From Chitinophaga sp. YR573 (GTDB lineage Bacteria > Bacteroidota > Bacteroidia > Chitinophagales > Chitinophagaceae), in assembly GCF_900110995.1 (NCBI RefSeq), contig NZ_FOJF01000001.1:2001199-2065198 (forward strand): a DNA stretch of 64,000 bases, given 5' to 3'. The notes beneath the pieces were generated by a model. The model made no database searches. It was not told the origin of the DNA and saw nothing but the letters and a program-made list of their open reading frames with translations. A program made the position numbers and the translations under genes. Below, in pieces: positions 1 to 8,475 of this stretch (within the stretch, counting starts at the first letter, position 1; each line of letters opens with the position of its first letter).

Positions 1-107
1 AAGCTGAACAGCATAATGATCAATATTCCCTTCCTCATGATAAATTTTATCTTTTTTTTAATACAGTATATATAATATTTTTACCTATAAGTAGTTATAG
101 AATAAGT

Positions 108-1154
108 ATGCGAAATTACATTAATAAATTATTTGGAAACGGCAGTAAGCTGCTTATTCCTATCCTGTTCCTGTGGTGTTTCAGCGCCTGTACGCACAAA
201 AACGTGCCAGATGTGAGTCATATTGCGATGGAGGTGCATATTAAACGTTTTGATCAGGACCTCTACAAACTGGATACTACGCATATACAAACTGCCTTAC
301 AACAGCTGGATGCGGCTTACCCTGCATTTTTACCTGCTTATATAGAGCATGTTATGAATTTCGGCCCTTATGCGGACAGCAGTCAGCTGATACAACTGCA
401 AACACGCCGGCTTGTCAGCAACAGCGATTTCAGGGTATTACAGGATACTATCAACGCACAATTTCCAAAACTGGATGATCTGGAAAAAGACCTTGCCCAG
501 AGCTTCCGTTACATAAAATACTATTTCCCGGCTTTCAAAGCACCACAGGTAGTGGCCTTCAGTTCCGTTATCAGCAATTATGGCGCAGTAACGGTTGATT
601 CCATCCTGGGTGTTGGCCTCGATATGTACTTAGGCAAGGATTTCCCGGTATATTCTCTGTTACCCGACTATCCCGGTTATATGATCCGCAAGTTCTCCAA
701 AGAATATATTACTACCAACTGTATCCAGGTGCTCTCCCAGCAGATGTACCCTGGTGCAGATCCAAGCGATAAACTCATCGTACAGCTGGTAAATGCCGGT
801 AAACACCAGTACTTCCTGGAACAGGTACTGCCTGATGTACCGGACAGTATCCGTCTCGGATATACAAAAGACCAGATGGATTTTTGTAATGAAAGTGAGC
901 AGATGATCTGGCAGTTCTTTGTACAGCAAAACCTGTTGTATAAATCCGACTGGCAAAGTAATATGCATTTTATGAATGATGGTCCGTCTACTCAGGGTAT
1001 GCCGGAAGGTTCTCCTGGCAGGATAGGTTCTTTTGTGGGATGGCAGATCGTGAAACAGTATATGAAAGAGCATTCGAATGTAACTTTGCAACAGCTGATG
1101 GATAATAAAGATGCTATGCAGATCTTCTCACAATCCAAATACAGACCGAAGTAA
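108..1154 (+). CDS. gldB: Gliding motility lipoprotein GldB-like
   Basis: 348-residue lipoprotein. A hydrophobic N-terminus ends in a lipobox with its acceptor cysteine at residue 28 (FSAC), so the mature protein should be lipid-anchored in the envelope. The rest is a soluble alpha-helical domain that reads as the GldB family of Bacteroidota, a lipoprotein required for gliding in Flavobacterium although its biochemical role is unknown. Length fits the family. The start gives a clean signal peptide. It is followed after 6 bp by a small membrane protein and is probably co-transcribed with it. gldF and gldG lie 9 kb downstream, so the gliding genes are scattered in this genome. Family assignment is by recognition of the overall sequence, not an alignment. 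Confidence 0.85.
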   Translation: MRNYINKLFGNGSKLLIPILFLWCFSACTHKNVPDVSHIAMEVHIKRFDQDLYKLDTTHIQTALQQLDAAYPAFLPAYIEHVMNFGPYADSSQLIQLQTRRLVSNSDFRVLQDTINAQFPKLDDLEKDLAQSFRYIKYYFPAFKAPQVVAFSSVISNYGAVTVDSILGVGLDMYLGKDFPVYSLLPDYPGYMIRKFSKEYITTNCIQVLSQQMYPGADPSDKLIVQLVNAGKHQYFLEQVLPDVPDSIRLGYTKDQMDFCNESEQMIWQFFVQQNLLYKSDWQSNMHFMNDGPSTQGMPEGSPGRIGSFVGWQIVKQYMKEHSNVTLQQLMDNKDAMQIFSQSKYRPK

Positions 1155-1160
1155 TTATTA

Positions 1161-1508
1161 ATGAAGCCAGTTTTAAAACCTTTTCAGCGTTCCTTAGCCT
1201 TAATCATTATACCACTGGGCTTTGTCCTTTGCTTTATCTATGGATGGACATTCATTTCCACCATCTTCGGACTGAATAATTTCTACGGTAATCTCTATAA
1301 CTATTATCACGTAAGTAAAATCTCATTCTCCATCTATAATCTGCTGGTTGCTATCGTAGCCGGTCTGGTAACCATAAGGCTCATTCTCGGCATATTAAAA
1401 AGCAACGCCAGGCATCTCAAAAGATCTTTATGGATCTTCCTCACCCTCTCTGTAATATTAGTGGTAGGAGAATCAATTCTGCACCTGAGCCTTGCCGGAG
1501 ATATCTGA
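1161..1508 (+). CDS. Small membrane protein, unknown function
   Basis: 115 residues with about three hydrophobic segments (near residues 12-32, 58-78 and 88-110), so an inner-membrane protein. I do not recognise a named family. It starts 6 bp after gldB and probably shares its transcript. Its TGA stop (1506-1508) abuts the TAA of the convergent dehydrogenase gene (1509-1511), so there is no intergenic base and no room for a terminator between the two. The membrane topology is clear; the function is not. Confidence 0.7.
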   Translation: MKPVLKPFQRSLALIIIPLGFVLCFIYGWTFISTIFGLNNFYGNLYNYYHVSKISFSIYNLLVAIVAGLVTIRLILGILKSNARHLKRSLWIFLTLSVILVVGESILHLSLAGDI

Positions 1509-3245
1509 TTATCTTAATTTCTTTACCTCTTCTTCAGTAAGTATAAACTTCTCATCTTCAGTAAATCTCCTCTTGATAAAAGTAACAATAGACGCTACTG
1601 CATGATCATCCAGGAAGCTGCCATGCGCTGGCATCTGTCCATTAAATTTCTTGTTATCTACTGTAATCTCTCCCTGTAAACCATTCAGGATGATCTTAAT
1701 CAACCGGTCTTTATCTCCTGTTACAAATTCAGAATTAGCCAATGGCGGATACCGGTTATTATCACCCATCCCATTCCGCTGATGGCAACTGCTGCAATAA
1801 GAATTGAAGAGAATCATTCCGGCCATCTCTCCACCTTTCCCCATATTATCCTTTACTTCATCCGGTGTTTTTATATAAGACCTTGATTTACGTTCTTCCA
1901 TTTTGGATAACTGGGCTTCACCAAATTTACCCGTGCCTTTATACATCACTCTCCATATCTTTCCTTTATTGGATTCTGAGATATACAAAGAGCCATCAGG
2001 ACCAGTAGCCAGTCCCATAGGTCTGTACACCGCATCACTGGTATTCATCACCGTATCCACTCCTGTAAACCCATCTGCAAATACTTCCCATTTCCCTGTA
2101 GGAGCCCCGTTTTCAAACGGAACAAAACAAACGATATAACCTGCCTGTGGATAAGGAGAACGGTCCGTAGACCCATGAAACGCAATGAAAGCACCCTTTT
2201 TATACCGCTCAGGGAATTGATTACCCTGATAAAACAACAGGTCCATCGGTGCCCAATGCCCGGGAAAACCTATCAGGGGTGTATCAAATTTACTGGCCCG
2301 GCCAACGATCTTCCCATCTCCCCCATACCCGGGTTGTAAAACATTCTTCCCCTGCATCTGATCGTAATAAGCATAAGGCCAGCCAAAATCAGCATGCTCC
2401 TTTACTTTTACAAATGTCTCCGCAGGCAATACAGCCGCCTGCCAGGCAGTAAATACCCCCGGATAACGGGTATGAAAATTATCCATCCCATTCACCACAC
2501 TATACAATGTATTATCCAGCGGGCTCCAGGCAAGCCCCAGCGCACTACGTATCCCAGTAGCATATTTAACCCCATCTTTCTGCGTTTGCCCTGCTTTATC
2601 AGCAGAAAACTGCCAGATACCCGCATGCCATTCCAGATCAGGAGCAGGGTCTAAACCCTTACCACCAGGCATCCCCGCCGGACCGGCAGACTTTATATCC
2701 TGTGCAGCATCCGTAGGCGCCCCAAAAGGCACATACATATGTCCGTCGTTATCAAAACAAAGTGGTTTGGCAGAATGCCAGTGCCGGAACAAGTCCTTAT
2801 CCTCATCGGTAAGAATGATTTCCGTTTTGCTGTCAGGCACTAACTGCCCGGCTTTCAGCTTATTTCGCAGCACATATTTAACAGTAGAAGTATACAGGTA
2901 TCCATCATGAATAGCAATGCCGGCAGGCTGTCCGCCTTCATCTTTATAATCCCCGAAATAAGCAATCACATCTGCCTTCCCGTCATTATCATTATCACGC
3001 AGGGCTACCGTGCCTCCACGCCCGTCCATAATATCATTATAGGTAAGCTTCACATAGATATCGCCATTGTCATTTACGGTCAGGTGTCTGGCCCGGCCAA
3101 CGCCTTCCGCAACTACAACAGCCTCAAAATTTCCAGGGAGAATCAGTCCGCCATTATCAGGATCAGCAGCAGGTAAGGGTAATACCTTCTGATGGGTACA
3201 TGACACAGCAGTTACCATCAGGCAAAAGAGGAAAAGCCTACACAT
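1509..3245 (-). CDS. Sorbosone/PQQ-dehydrogenase-like lipoprotein with cytochrome c domain
   Basis: 578-residue lipoprotein; the lipobox cysteine is at about residue 16 (AVSC). Residues ~30-440 form a beta-propeller resembling the L-sorbosone/glucose dehydrogenase family (motifs such as GLAWSP, FGWPYAYYD, GPDGSLYISE). Residues ~470-570 are a mono-haem cytochrome c: CSSCH at 484-488 binds haem and the methionine of GQMPAHG near 538 is the likely distal ligand. Such fusions oxidise a sugar or alcohol in the periplasm and pass electrons to their own haem. The substrate and the need for PQQ cannot be read from the sequence. It is a single gene, convergent with the small membrane gene. Confidence 0.82.
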   Translation of the reverse strand: MCRLFLFCLMVTAVSCTHQKVLPLPAADPDNGGLILPGNFEAVVVAEGVGRARHLTVNDNGDIYVKLTYNDIMDGRGGTVALRDNDNDGKADVIAYFGDYKDEGGQPAGIAIHDGYLYTSTVKYVLRNKLKAGQLVPDSKTEIILTDEDKDLFRHWHSAKPLCFDNDGHMYVPFGAPTDAAQDIKSAGPAGMPGGKGLDPAPDLEWHAGIWQFSADKAGQTQKDGVKYATGIRSALGLAWSPLDNTLYSVVNGMDNFHTRYPGVFTAWQAAVLPAETFVKVKEHADFGWPYAYYDQMQGKNVLQPGYGGDGKIVGRASKFDTPLIGFPGHWAPMDLLFYQGNQFPERYKKGAFIAFHGSTDRSPYPQAGYIVCFVPFENGAPTGKWEVFADGFTGVDTVMNTSDAVYRPMGLATGPDGSLYISESNKGKIWRVMYKGTGKFGEAQLSKMEERKSRSYIKTPDEVKDNMGKGGEMAGMILFNSYCSSCHQRNGMGDNNRYPPLANSEFVTGDKDRLIKIILNGLQGEITVDNKKFNGQMPAHGSFLDDHAVASIVTFIKRRFTEDEKFILTEEEVKKLR

Positions 3246-3304
3246 GGATTCATGAATTAAAACGGGTTATTCTATCACACAAGATTACACAAAGGGGGGA
3301 TAAA

Positions 3305-3691
3305 TCAATTTAGCTTAAAAGGCACAATCATCTGAAACTCAGGGATCTTCACTTCAAACTGTTTCTTGTTCAGCTGATTTTCCATCTGGTAAGTACCATA
3401 CATCTTACCAATTTCTGTACGCAGATTAGATCCTGAAACATACTGATAACTTTCAGTAGGAGCCAGTAATGGTTGTACCCCTACTACGCCTTCTCCTTCC
3501 ACTTCACGGTGAGTACCGTTAGAGTCAATTATATACCAGTGGCGGCGCAGCAATTTGATGGGAAAAGTATTATTATTTTCTATGGTGATCCGATAGGCGA
3601 ACATGAACTCACTACCAATCGGATTGGAATAATCCGGCTGATAAAATGTTTCCACACTGATGGTGATTCCGTCTGTTACTTTCTTTACCAT
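3305..3691 (-). CDS. apaG: ApaG domain protein
   Basis: 128 residues covering one ApaG (DUF525) fibronectin-III-like beta-sandwich. Family features are visible: the opening VTDGITISVETFY, the RHWYIIDSNG strand and the GVVGVQP.LAP.ESYQYVSG segment. ApaG was first linked to Co2+/Mg2+ resistance in enterobacteria and the domain binds pyrophosphate-like ligands; the precise cellular role is open. Length matches the standalone family (about 125 residues). It is monocistronic, with about 60 bp separating it from the dehydrogenase downstream. Confidence 0.9.
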   Translation of the reverse strand: MVKKVTDGITISVETFYQPDYSNPIGSEFMFAYRITIENNNTFPIKLLRRHWYIIDSNGTHREVEGEGVVGVQPLLAPTESYQYVSGSNLRTEIGKMYGTYQMENQLNKKQFEVKIPEFQMIVPFKLN

Positions 3692-3809
3692 AGAACACCT
3701 CGCTTTTCGTAAAAATAAGCAAAATAAATCCAGTAGTACTACTATTTATATGTTACTCCAGACTTTAACTTTTCTTTTAGATTTATACAATCTACTGATA
3801 ATCATTGCA

Positions 3810-4157
3810 TTAAATAATAGAAACGCTTCGTAGGATGCCCGGATCTCTTTCCGCTGCCCGGGCTGCTACCTCAAAACGGTTCTGATAGTATCCTACCCTT
3901 TTACACTCCCACAGATAATGCCATAAAAAAGGAACCAACCCCAGCTCCTGGTATTGCACCACATGACATACCTCATGGCGCACCCAGCTCAGGTCTTGCA
4001 GGAATTCCTTCCTGTTCACCCCATGCAGGTGAATGGTTTTGCCTATTACCATAGCAATCTGCGGACTTTTCATCCGCGCCGCTGCTATACGTGCCAGGAC
4101 TGACCTCTCTTTTATATGACATGTTACGGCCTCCAAAGATTGAGAATTATACATCAA
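3810..4157 (-). CDS. DUF4157-like putative zinc metallopeptidase
   Basis: 115 residues. The motif HEVCHVVQY (residues 61-69) is an HExxH zinc site in the context usual for DUF4157 proteins, where a histidine-rich HE..H.vQ helix is the only strongly conserved segment. There is no signal peptide or membrane segment. Bacteroidota carry many short copies of this domain as single genes; their substrates are unknown. The C-terminal half (WECKRVGYYQNRFEVAARAAE) resembles the third-ligand region of the family. Start chosen at the first ATG; the second methionine is adjacent and equally possible. Confidence 0.65.
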   Translation of the reverse strand: MMYNSQSLEAVTCHIKERSVLARIAAARMKSPQIAMVIGKTIHLHGVNRKEFLQDLSWVRHEVCHVVQYQELGLVPFLWHYLWECKRVGYYQNRFEVAARAAERDPGILRSVSII

Positions 4158-4245
4158 AAATAGTAATTGCGAATGATCATATGGACAGCAGTATCATAAT
4201 CTGTACCGAAATAATCATTCGCAATCATAAATTCATGAGTTACTA

Positions 4246-5163
4246 TCAAAGTGAAAACCGGCGGGAGATGTTAAATCCCCAGCGGAACTGCCCCTGTTGC
4301 CAGGTAGTGGTCGTTTCAGGAATAAACTGATTCTCCAGTATAGCAGTAGAATTGGTAAAATTGACATGGAAAACGTGACCACCTGTTTCAATCTCCAACC
4401 CCACAGCCAGGGGATTATAGAACTTCTGACCACGCGCTGCAAAATAATCCTTGCTCTCCTGGCTACGGAAAGGATAGAAATATTCTACCAGCAGCCCCAG
4501 TCTTTTGGAGAACTTAAACCGACCGCCTGCACCCAGTGCAAACAGATCATTCACATCCATATAAACCACCCTGTTACGGTGTACCAATGTAGGAGTCAGT
4601 GTTAAAGACAGGTTCCTGTTGAACTTACGCGCCAGGATCACCTGCCCTGTATAACTCATACGATCAGAGAATTTATCAAAGTAACTCGCATCAGATTTTG
4701 TAACACTGGATGTCATTGCACTGGCTACTGCATTACCAAACAAACTCACAGAAACCGGTACATGATCATCTGTCGTTTGTCTTAATAACCGGTACTTTGC
4801 CAGTCCTTCATATAGCTGTGTAAGACTGCCGGAGCCTTTGGTACGGCCTATTCCCACCATCAGGCGATCCGTAATACCATATTCAAAAGCAATGCGTACA
4901 TCACTGGAATTATCCATTCCGAAGAAAGTCTTGGCGCCACCATATTCTCCTCCCAGATCACCGAAATGGTGAGCTACTCTAAAGTCCAGCTCACGCTTTT
5001 TTAACGTCTCCGGAGAATGCCCCTGGATAATACGGGTTGATTTATAAGTCGCAATAACCGGTTCATGCGTTTTCACAGAATCATTGCCGAACATCTTCGA
5101 CAGATCGTCCTGCGCATAACAATCCAGACTGCAACCCAATAATAACAGGAATATATATTTCAT
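4246..5163 (-). CDS. DUF5777-type beta-barrel outer-membrane protein
   Basis: 305 residues with a short signal peptide cleaved near CYAQ (about residue 18). The mature part has alternating hydrophobic beta strands and the segment RVAHHFGDLGGEYGG followed by FFGMDNSSDVRI, which I recognise as the DUF5777 family of Bacteroidota outer-membrane barrels. It is the last gene of a three-gene minus-strand operon: cytochrome-like lipoprotein, YceI protein, then this (gaps 17 and 8 bp). The same trio occurs in other Bacteroidota, which suggests an envelope redox or lipid-carrier role, but the function is not established. Confidence 0.75.
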   Translation of the reverse strand: MKYIFLLLLGCSLDCYAQDDLSKMFGNDSVKTHEPVIATYKSTRIIQGHSPETLKKRELDFRVAHHFGDLGGEYGGAKTFFGMDNSSDVRIAFEYGITDRLMVGIGRTKGSGSLTQLYEGLAKYRLLRQTTDDHVPVSVSLFGNAVASAMTSSVTKSDASYFDKFSDRMSYTGQVILARKFNRNLSLTLTPTLVHRNRVVYMDVNDLFALGAGGRFKFSKRLGLLVEYFYPFRSQESKDYFAARGQKFYNPLAVGLEIETGGHVFHVNFTNSTAILENQFIPETTTTWQQGQFRWGFNISRRFSL

Positions 5164-5171
5164 AGTGTTTG

Positions 5172-5708
5172 TCAGTTATAGTTAGCTTTTACGGTTACTT
5201 CCACTGTTTCCGCGATGTTCTTCACCACCAGGGTAGGGATCTTGATTTTATGGTCCGCCAGGTGAACATTGAACTTTGTTTCCGCAGCAGGTTTTCCACC
5301 AAGTACAGTAATAGTGGCCTTCTCGCGGTATAGTTTGTCTACACCATGCATGTTTAAAGTACCTTCTACAGTTACGTTATAGGTACCATCTTTATGCAGG
5401 TCGATGTTGTCGGTGATCTTTCCTTTGAACTCTGCATTCGGGTATTTATCACTTTCCAGGTAGTTTTCATTAAAGTGTTCCTCCATCAGTGATTTCTTAA
5501 ACTTGAAAGTGTTCACGGCCACCTTAAAATAAACAGCGCCTGTTTTCACATTGATAGCAGAAACGCCTTTGGAAGTAATAGCATCAATATCCTCCATCGG
5601 AGTAGCAGAGAAGAAAGAAAGTGTAGTGTTTTTGCATGAATAGATATCCTGCGCAAAACAGGATAAGGTCAGGAACAGACCAGCAAACAATGTAGTAATA
5701 CGTTTCAT
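5172..5708 (-). CDS. YceI family secreted lipocalin-like protein
   Basis: 178 residues. I place the start at MKRITTLFAG (5708) rather than the upstream in-frame ATG at 5756, because only this gives a proper signal peptide (cleaved after CFAQ, about residue 20) and because the longer form would run into the upstream gene. The mature domain has YceI features: the long strand KVAVNTFKFKKSLMEEHFNENYLESDKYPNAEF-type region, GKITDNIDL and GTLNMHGV. YceI proteins are periplasmic beta-barrels that bind isoprenoid lipids. It is the middle gene of an operon with the cytochrome-like lipoprotein (upstream, 17 bp) and the DUF5777 barrel (downstream, 8 bp). Confidence 0.88.
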   Translation of the reverse strand: MKRITTLFAGLFLTLSCFAQDIYSCKNTTLSFFSATPMEDIDAITSKGVSAINVKTGAVYFKVAVNTFKFKKSLMEEHFNENYLESDKYPNAEFKGKITDNIDLHKDGTYNVTVEGTLNMHGVDKLYREKATITVLGGKPAAETKFNVHLADHKIKIPTLVVKNIAETVEVTVKANYN

Positions 5709-5725
5709 GTGTCTGATTTTAATGG

Positions 5726-6094
5726 TTATTGAGGCATGCCATGAGAGATCCAGCAATTGATGGAATCGCGTGTTGACTGTGCCAGTTTAGGAGATGAGCC
5801 TGGCGGCATATCCGCTTCTGCGCTGGTAACACGCTCACGGAAAATAGCCTCGTTGGCAACGATGTAAGACTTGAGCCCATCATAAGTAGTAAAGTTGGTA
5901 GATGCCGTAGAACCGGTCCCTTTATGGCATCTGTTGGTACAGTTAGTAGCAACAACAGTAAGTACATAAGAAGAAGTAATAACAGCAGTGTCACAGGCGG
6001 TGACAGTAATTCCCGGGTCTGGAGCAGGGGCATGTTCTGCAGTACAACCGTACGCCAGCAGGCATAGCAGTGTGGGTAACAGTAAAGTTTTCAT
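5726..6094 (-). CDS. Cytochrome c-like lipoprotein with CX3CH motif
   Basis: 122-residue lipoprotein; lipobox cysteine at residue 17 (AYGC). The body resembles the small mono-haem cytochrome c domains common in Bacteroidota lipoproteins, including a C-terminal MPPG (M96) where the distal methionine ligand is expected. However, the haem-attachment site reads C52-T-N-R-C56-H57, that is CX3CH rather than CXXCH. Two further cysteines (C34, C114) are present. Whether haem is attached is uncertain. It heads the operon with YceI and DUF5777 genes, which suggests a redox step in the same envelope process. Confidence 0.7.
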   Translation of the reverse strand: MKTLLLPTLLCLLAYGCTAEHAPAPDPGITVTACDTAVITSSYVLTVVATNCTNRCHKGTGSTASTNFTTYDGLKSYIVANEAIFRERVTSAEADMPPGSSPKLAQSTRDSINCWISHGMPQ

Positions 6095-6243
6095 AGGTCT
6101 CGTCTTTTAGTTGGCACGGGTTACATGAACCCATAGGTTTAATAAATATGGTTATTTTGATTCTGATAAGAACGCTTAGCGTAAATTTAAAGTATATAGT
6201 AAATAAATAATATTTTGATTTTAGCAATTCTCTGTTATATACA

Positions 6244-6274
6244 CTTGTTCAACTCCCGGAATTTGATACTTTTG
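6244..6274 (+). promoter_or_regulatory. Predicted Bacteroidota promoter of murF
   Basis: TTG at 6245-6247 and TACTTTTG at 6267-6274 are separated by 19 bp and match the phylum's -33/-7 consensus (TTTG, TAnnTTTG). The ATG of murF is at 6280, only 5 bp past the -7 box, so the transcript could be leaderless. Confidence 0.5.
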
Positions 6275-6279
6275 TTTCT

Positions 6280-7548
6280 ATGAACATAGATCAGCTGTAC
6301 GATATTTATAAAAAACATACATCTATTCAGACAGATACCCGTCAGTTAAAAACAGGAGATCTGTTCTTTGCCCTCAAAGGACCCAACTTCAACGGCAACA
6401 CTTATGCTGCTGCTGCCCTGGAAAAAGGAGCCGCTTTTGCAGTAATAGATGAAGCTGAATATTTTACACAGCCGGATAAAATGATGCTCACCACAGATGT
6501 GCTGGAAACCTTGCAGTTACTGGCATTGCGGCACAGGCAGGAACTAAAGATCCCCTTTCTGGCCATCACCGGAACCAACGGAAAAACAACTACTAAAGAA
6601 CTGGTTAGCGCAGTATTATCTTCTACCTTCAGAACGACTGCTACAGCTGGTAATCTGAATAACCACATAGGTGTTCCCTTAACCATCCTGCGCATTCCGG
6701 CAGATGCGGAAATGGCAGTAATAGAAATGGGTGCCAATCATGAACATGAAATAGCTGCATACTGTAAGATAGCCTTGCCCACACACGGTATCATCACCAA
6801 CATTGGTAAAGCACACCTGGAAGGTTTTGGCAGTGAAGAAGGCGTACGCAGGGCCAAAGGAGAGCTCTACGATTTCCTTCGTGACAATGGTGGAACAGTA
6901 TTTTTATACAATGAATATTCCTATTTGCAGGAGATGAGCAAAGGAATAAATCAAGTGATTACCTACGGAGAAAAAACCGCTGATTACACAGGAGAACCTC
7001 TCGCAGATTCCGCACTCCTGAGCGTGAATGTAACAGGTATAGGAACGATATCCACGCAGCTGGTAGGTGCGTATAATTTCCCTAACGTAATGGCCGCAGT
7101 AGCAGTAGGAAAATATTTCAAGGTACCCGATAATAACATCCGCAAATCCATCGAAGCATATACGCCGTCCAACAACCGTTCACAGGTAATTAAACAGGAT
7201 AGTAATACTATCATCATGGATGCTTACAACGCTAATCCATCCAGCATGAAAGCTGCCATAGAAAACTTTGCAGGTATCAAAGCCGCTAAAAAAGTGTTGT
7301 TATTAGGCGCTATGATGGAACTGGGAGAAGATAGTGTAAAAGAACACCAGGCACTCACAAATATGCTGCAACGTACACACTGGCATGCAGTAGTATTGGT
7401 AGGAGGTGATTTCAATAACATCACTCATCCTTACCTCTATCTTGAAAACGCAGCAGAAACAGCAGCATGGCTGAAGCAGCAACAATTCACAGATACTTAT
7501 ATTTTGATTAAAGGCTCCAGAAGTATGGGCATGGAGAAGGTGATATAA
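6280..7548 (+). CDS. murF: UDP-MurNAc-tripeptide:D-Ala-D-Ala ligase MurF
   Basis: 422 residues, usual length for stand-alone MurF. It adds D-Ala-D-Ala to UDP-MurNAc-tripeptide in the cytoplasm, the last soluble step of peptidoglycan precursor synthesis. Visible features are the N-terminal substrate domain (SIQTDTRQL, GDLFFALKG), the ATP loop ITGTNGKTTTKE (residues 96-107), the EMGANHEHEIA and HGIITNIGKAHLEGFGS motifs of the Mur ligase centre, and DAYNANPSSM in the C-terminal domain. A second MurF domain is fused to alanine racemase at 13044-15542. The gene is single, and its stop overlaps the T tract of a terminator read on the opposite strand. Confidence 0.95.
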   Translation: MNIDQLYDIYKKHTSIQTDTRQLKTGDLFFALKGPNFNGNTYAAAALEKGAAFAVIDEAEYFTQPDKMMLTTDVLETLQLLALRHRQELKIPFLAITGTNGKTTTKELVSAVLSSTFRTTATAGNLNNHIGVPLTILRIPADAEMAVIEMGANHEHEIAAYCKIALPTHGIITNIGKAHLEGFGSEEGVRRAKGELYDFLRDNGGTVFLYNEYSYLQEMSKGINQVITYGEKTADYTGEPLADSALLSVNVTGIGTISTQLVGAYNFPNVMAAVAVGKYFKVPDNNIRKSIEAYTPSNNRSQVIKQDSNTIIMDAYNANPSSMKAAIENFAGIKAAKKVLLLGAMMELGEDSVKEHQALTNMLQRTHWHAVVLVGGDFNNITHPYLYLENAAETAAWLKQQQFTDTYILIKGSRSMGMEKVI

Positions 7549-7582
7549 AAAAAGAGACCTGCAAGTTAAAGAACTCGCAGGT
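7547..7582 (-). terminator. Rho-independent terminator read on the minus strand
   Basis: An 11-bp stem (7557-7567 with 7572-7582, one G-U pair) is followed on the minus strand by TCTCTTTTTTT. On the plus strand there is no T tract, so it does not serve murF. Confidence 0.6.
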
Positions 7583-7918
7583 GTTCATAACCTATGCCAA
7601 CTTTAGAGTAATTCTAAAAGATTTAAATATTATTATGGTGTACGGTATTATCGTATTAATTAGTTTGATTATTTAATTGATGAAGTTTTTTGCTTGGCTA
7701 ATAATGAGTACAACTTAAATAGGTAATAGTCAGGCTTAACGCGTCTTTAACGCTTACAACTCCGAGAACATTCCCATCACAATCTTAACAACAACGTAGA
7801 TTCTAAAAAGTTTAAATATTACTGAAATAGTTTTTACTTACTAACGTGATTCTTTCCTGTGTCTGCTTGTATATACGATGAGATATTCCGGACGGATTTA
7901 ATTAATTAAAACTTTTTT
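7583..7918. other. 336-bp AT-rich gap without a gene; possible minus-strand 3' UTR or small RNA
   Basis: I find no convincing coding frame. The only strong signal is the minus-strand terminator just beyond its left end, which implies that minus-strand transcripts cross the gap, either as a long 3' UTR of the methylmalonyl-CoA epimerase gene or as a separate small RNA. Two imperfect copies of attctaaaagatttaaata-like sequence occur at about 7611 and 7801. Confidence 0.35.
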
Positions 7919-8320
7919 TCAGGATATTTCCTGGCACAATTCAATCAATACACCATTGGTATTTTTGGGGTGTAAGAAACATACCAGTTTATTATCTGCA
8001 CCTCGTTTAGGCACTGTTTGCAGCAATGTAAACCCTTCTGAAGACAACCGCTCCATCTCTGCCAAAATATCTGTTACCTCAAAAGCAATATGATGCATTC
8101 CCTCTCCTTTCTTTTCTAAAAAACGGGCAATCACACTATTCTCATCAGTAGCTTCCAGCAATTCTATTTTTGTATCTCCCTGACGGAAAAAAGCGGTTTG
8201 TACCTGCTCACTATCTACTGCTTCCTTTTTATAGCAGGGACTGTTCAATAATTTTTCAAACAGCGGAACAGAAACGTTTAACGATTGTACGGCAATACCT
8301 ATATGTTCAACTTTAAGCAT
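7919..8320 (-). CDS. mce: Methylmalonyl-CoA epimerase
   Basis: 133 residues, one vicinal-oxygen-chelate (glyoxalase) fold, the expected length. It interconverts (R)- and (S)-methylmalonyl-CoA in propionate/succinate metabolism. Key family segments are present: KVEHIGIAVQSL with the first metal histidine (H6), the strand TKIELLEATDENSVI with the metal glutamate, GEGMHHIAFEV with the second histidine, and a C-terminal GVLIELCQ with the last metal glutamate. A B12-binding protein related to methylmalonyl-CoA mutase lies at 24000-24419, consistent with an active pathway, though the two are not linked. Confidence 0.92.
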   Translation of the reverse strand: MLKVEHIGIAVQSLNVSVPLFEKLLNSPCYKKEAVDSEQVQTAFFRQGDTKIELLEATDENSVIARFLEKKGEGMHHIAFEVTDILAEMERLSSEGFTLLQTVPKRGADNKLVCFLHPKNTNGVLIELCQEIS

Positions 8321-8475
8321 AACAGCAAGTTAGCATTTTTACCTTGCCGGAGGGAACCATCAGATCCTAAATCTCGTAGATAGTTATAGTCCCTCTCTAT
8401 ACGCCTATATATATGCCACCGCCGAAAACAGTTTATTAAGTGCTAAATTTGGTATAATTCTTAATCTACGCCAAT

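Noticed and set aside
4233..4605. Antisense frames inside the DUF5777 gene
   Set aside because: Compositionally poor translations that shadow a clear gene.
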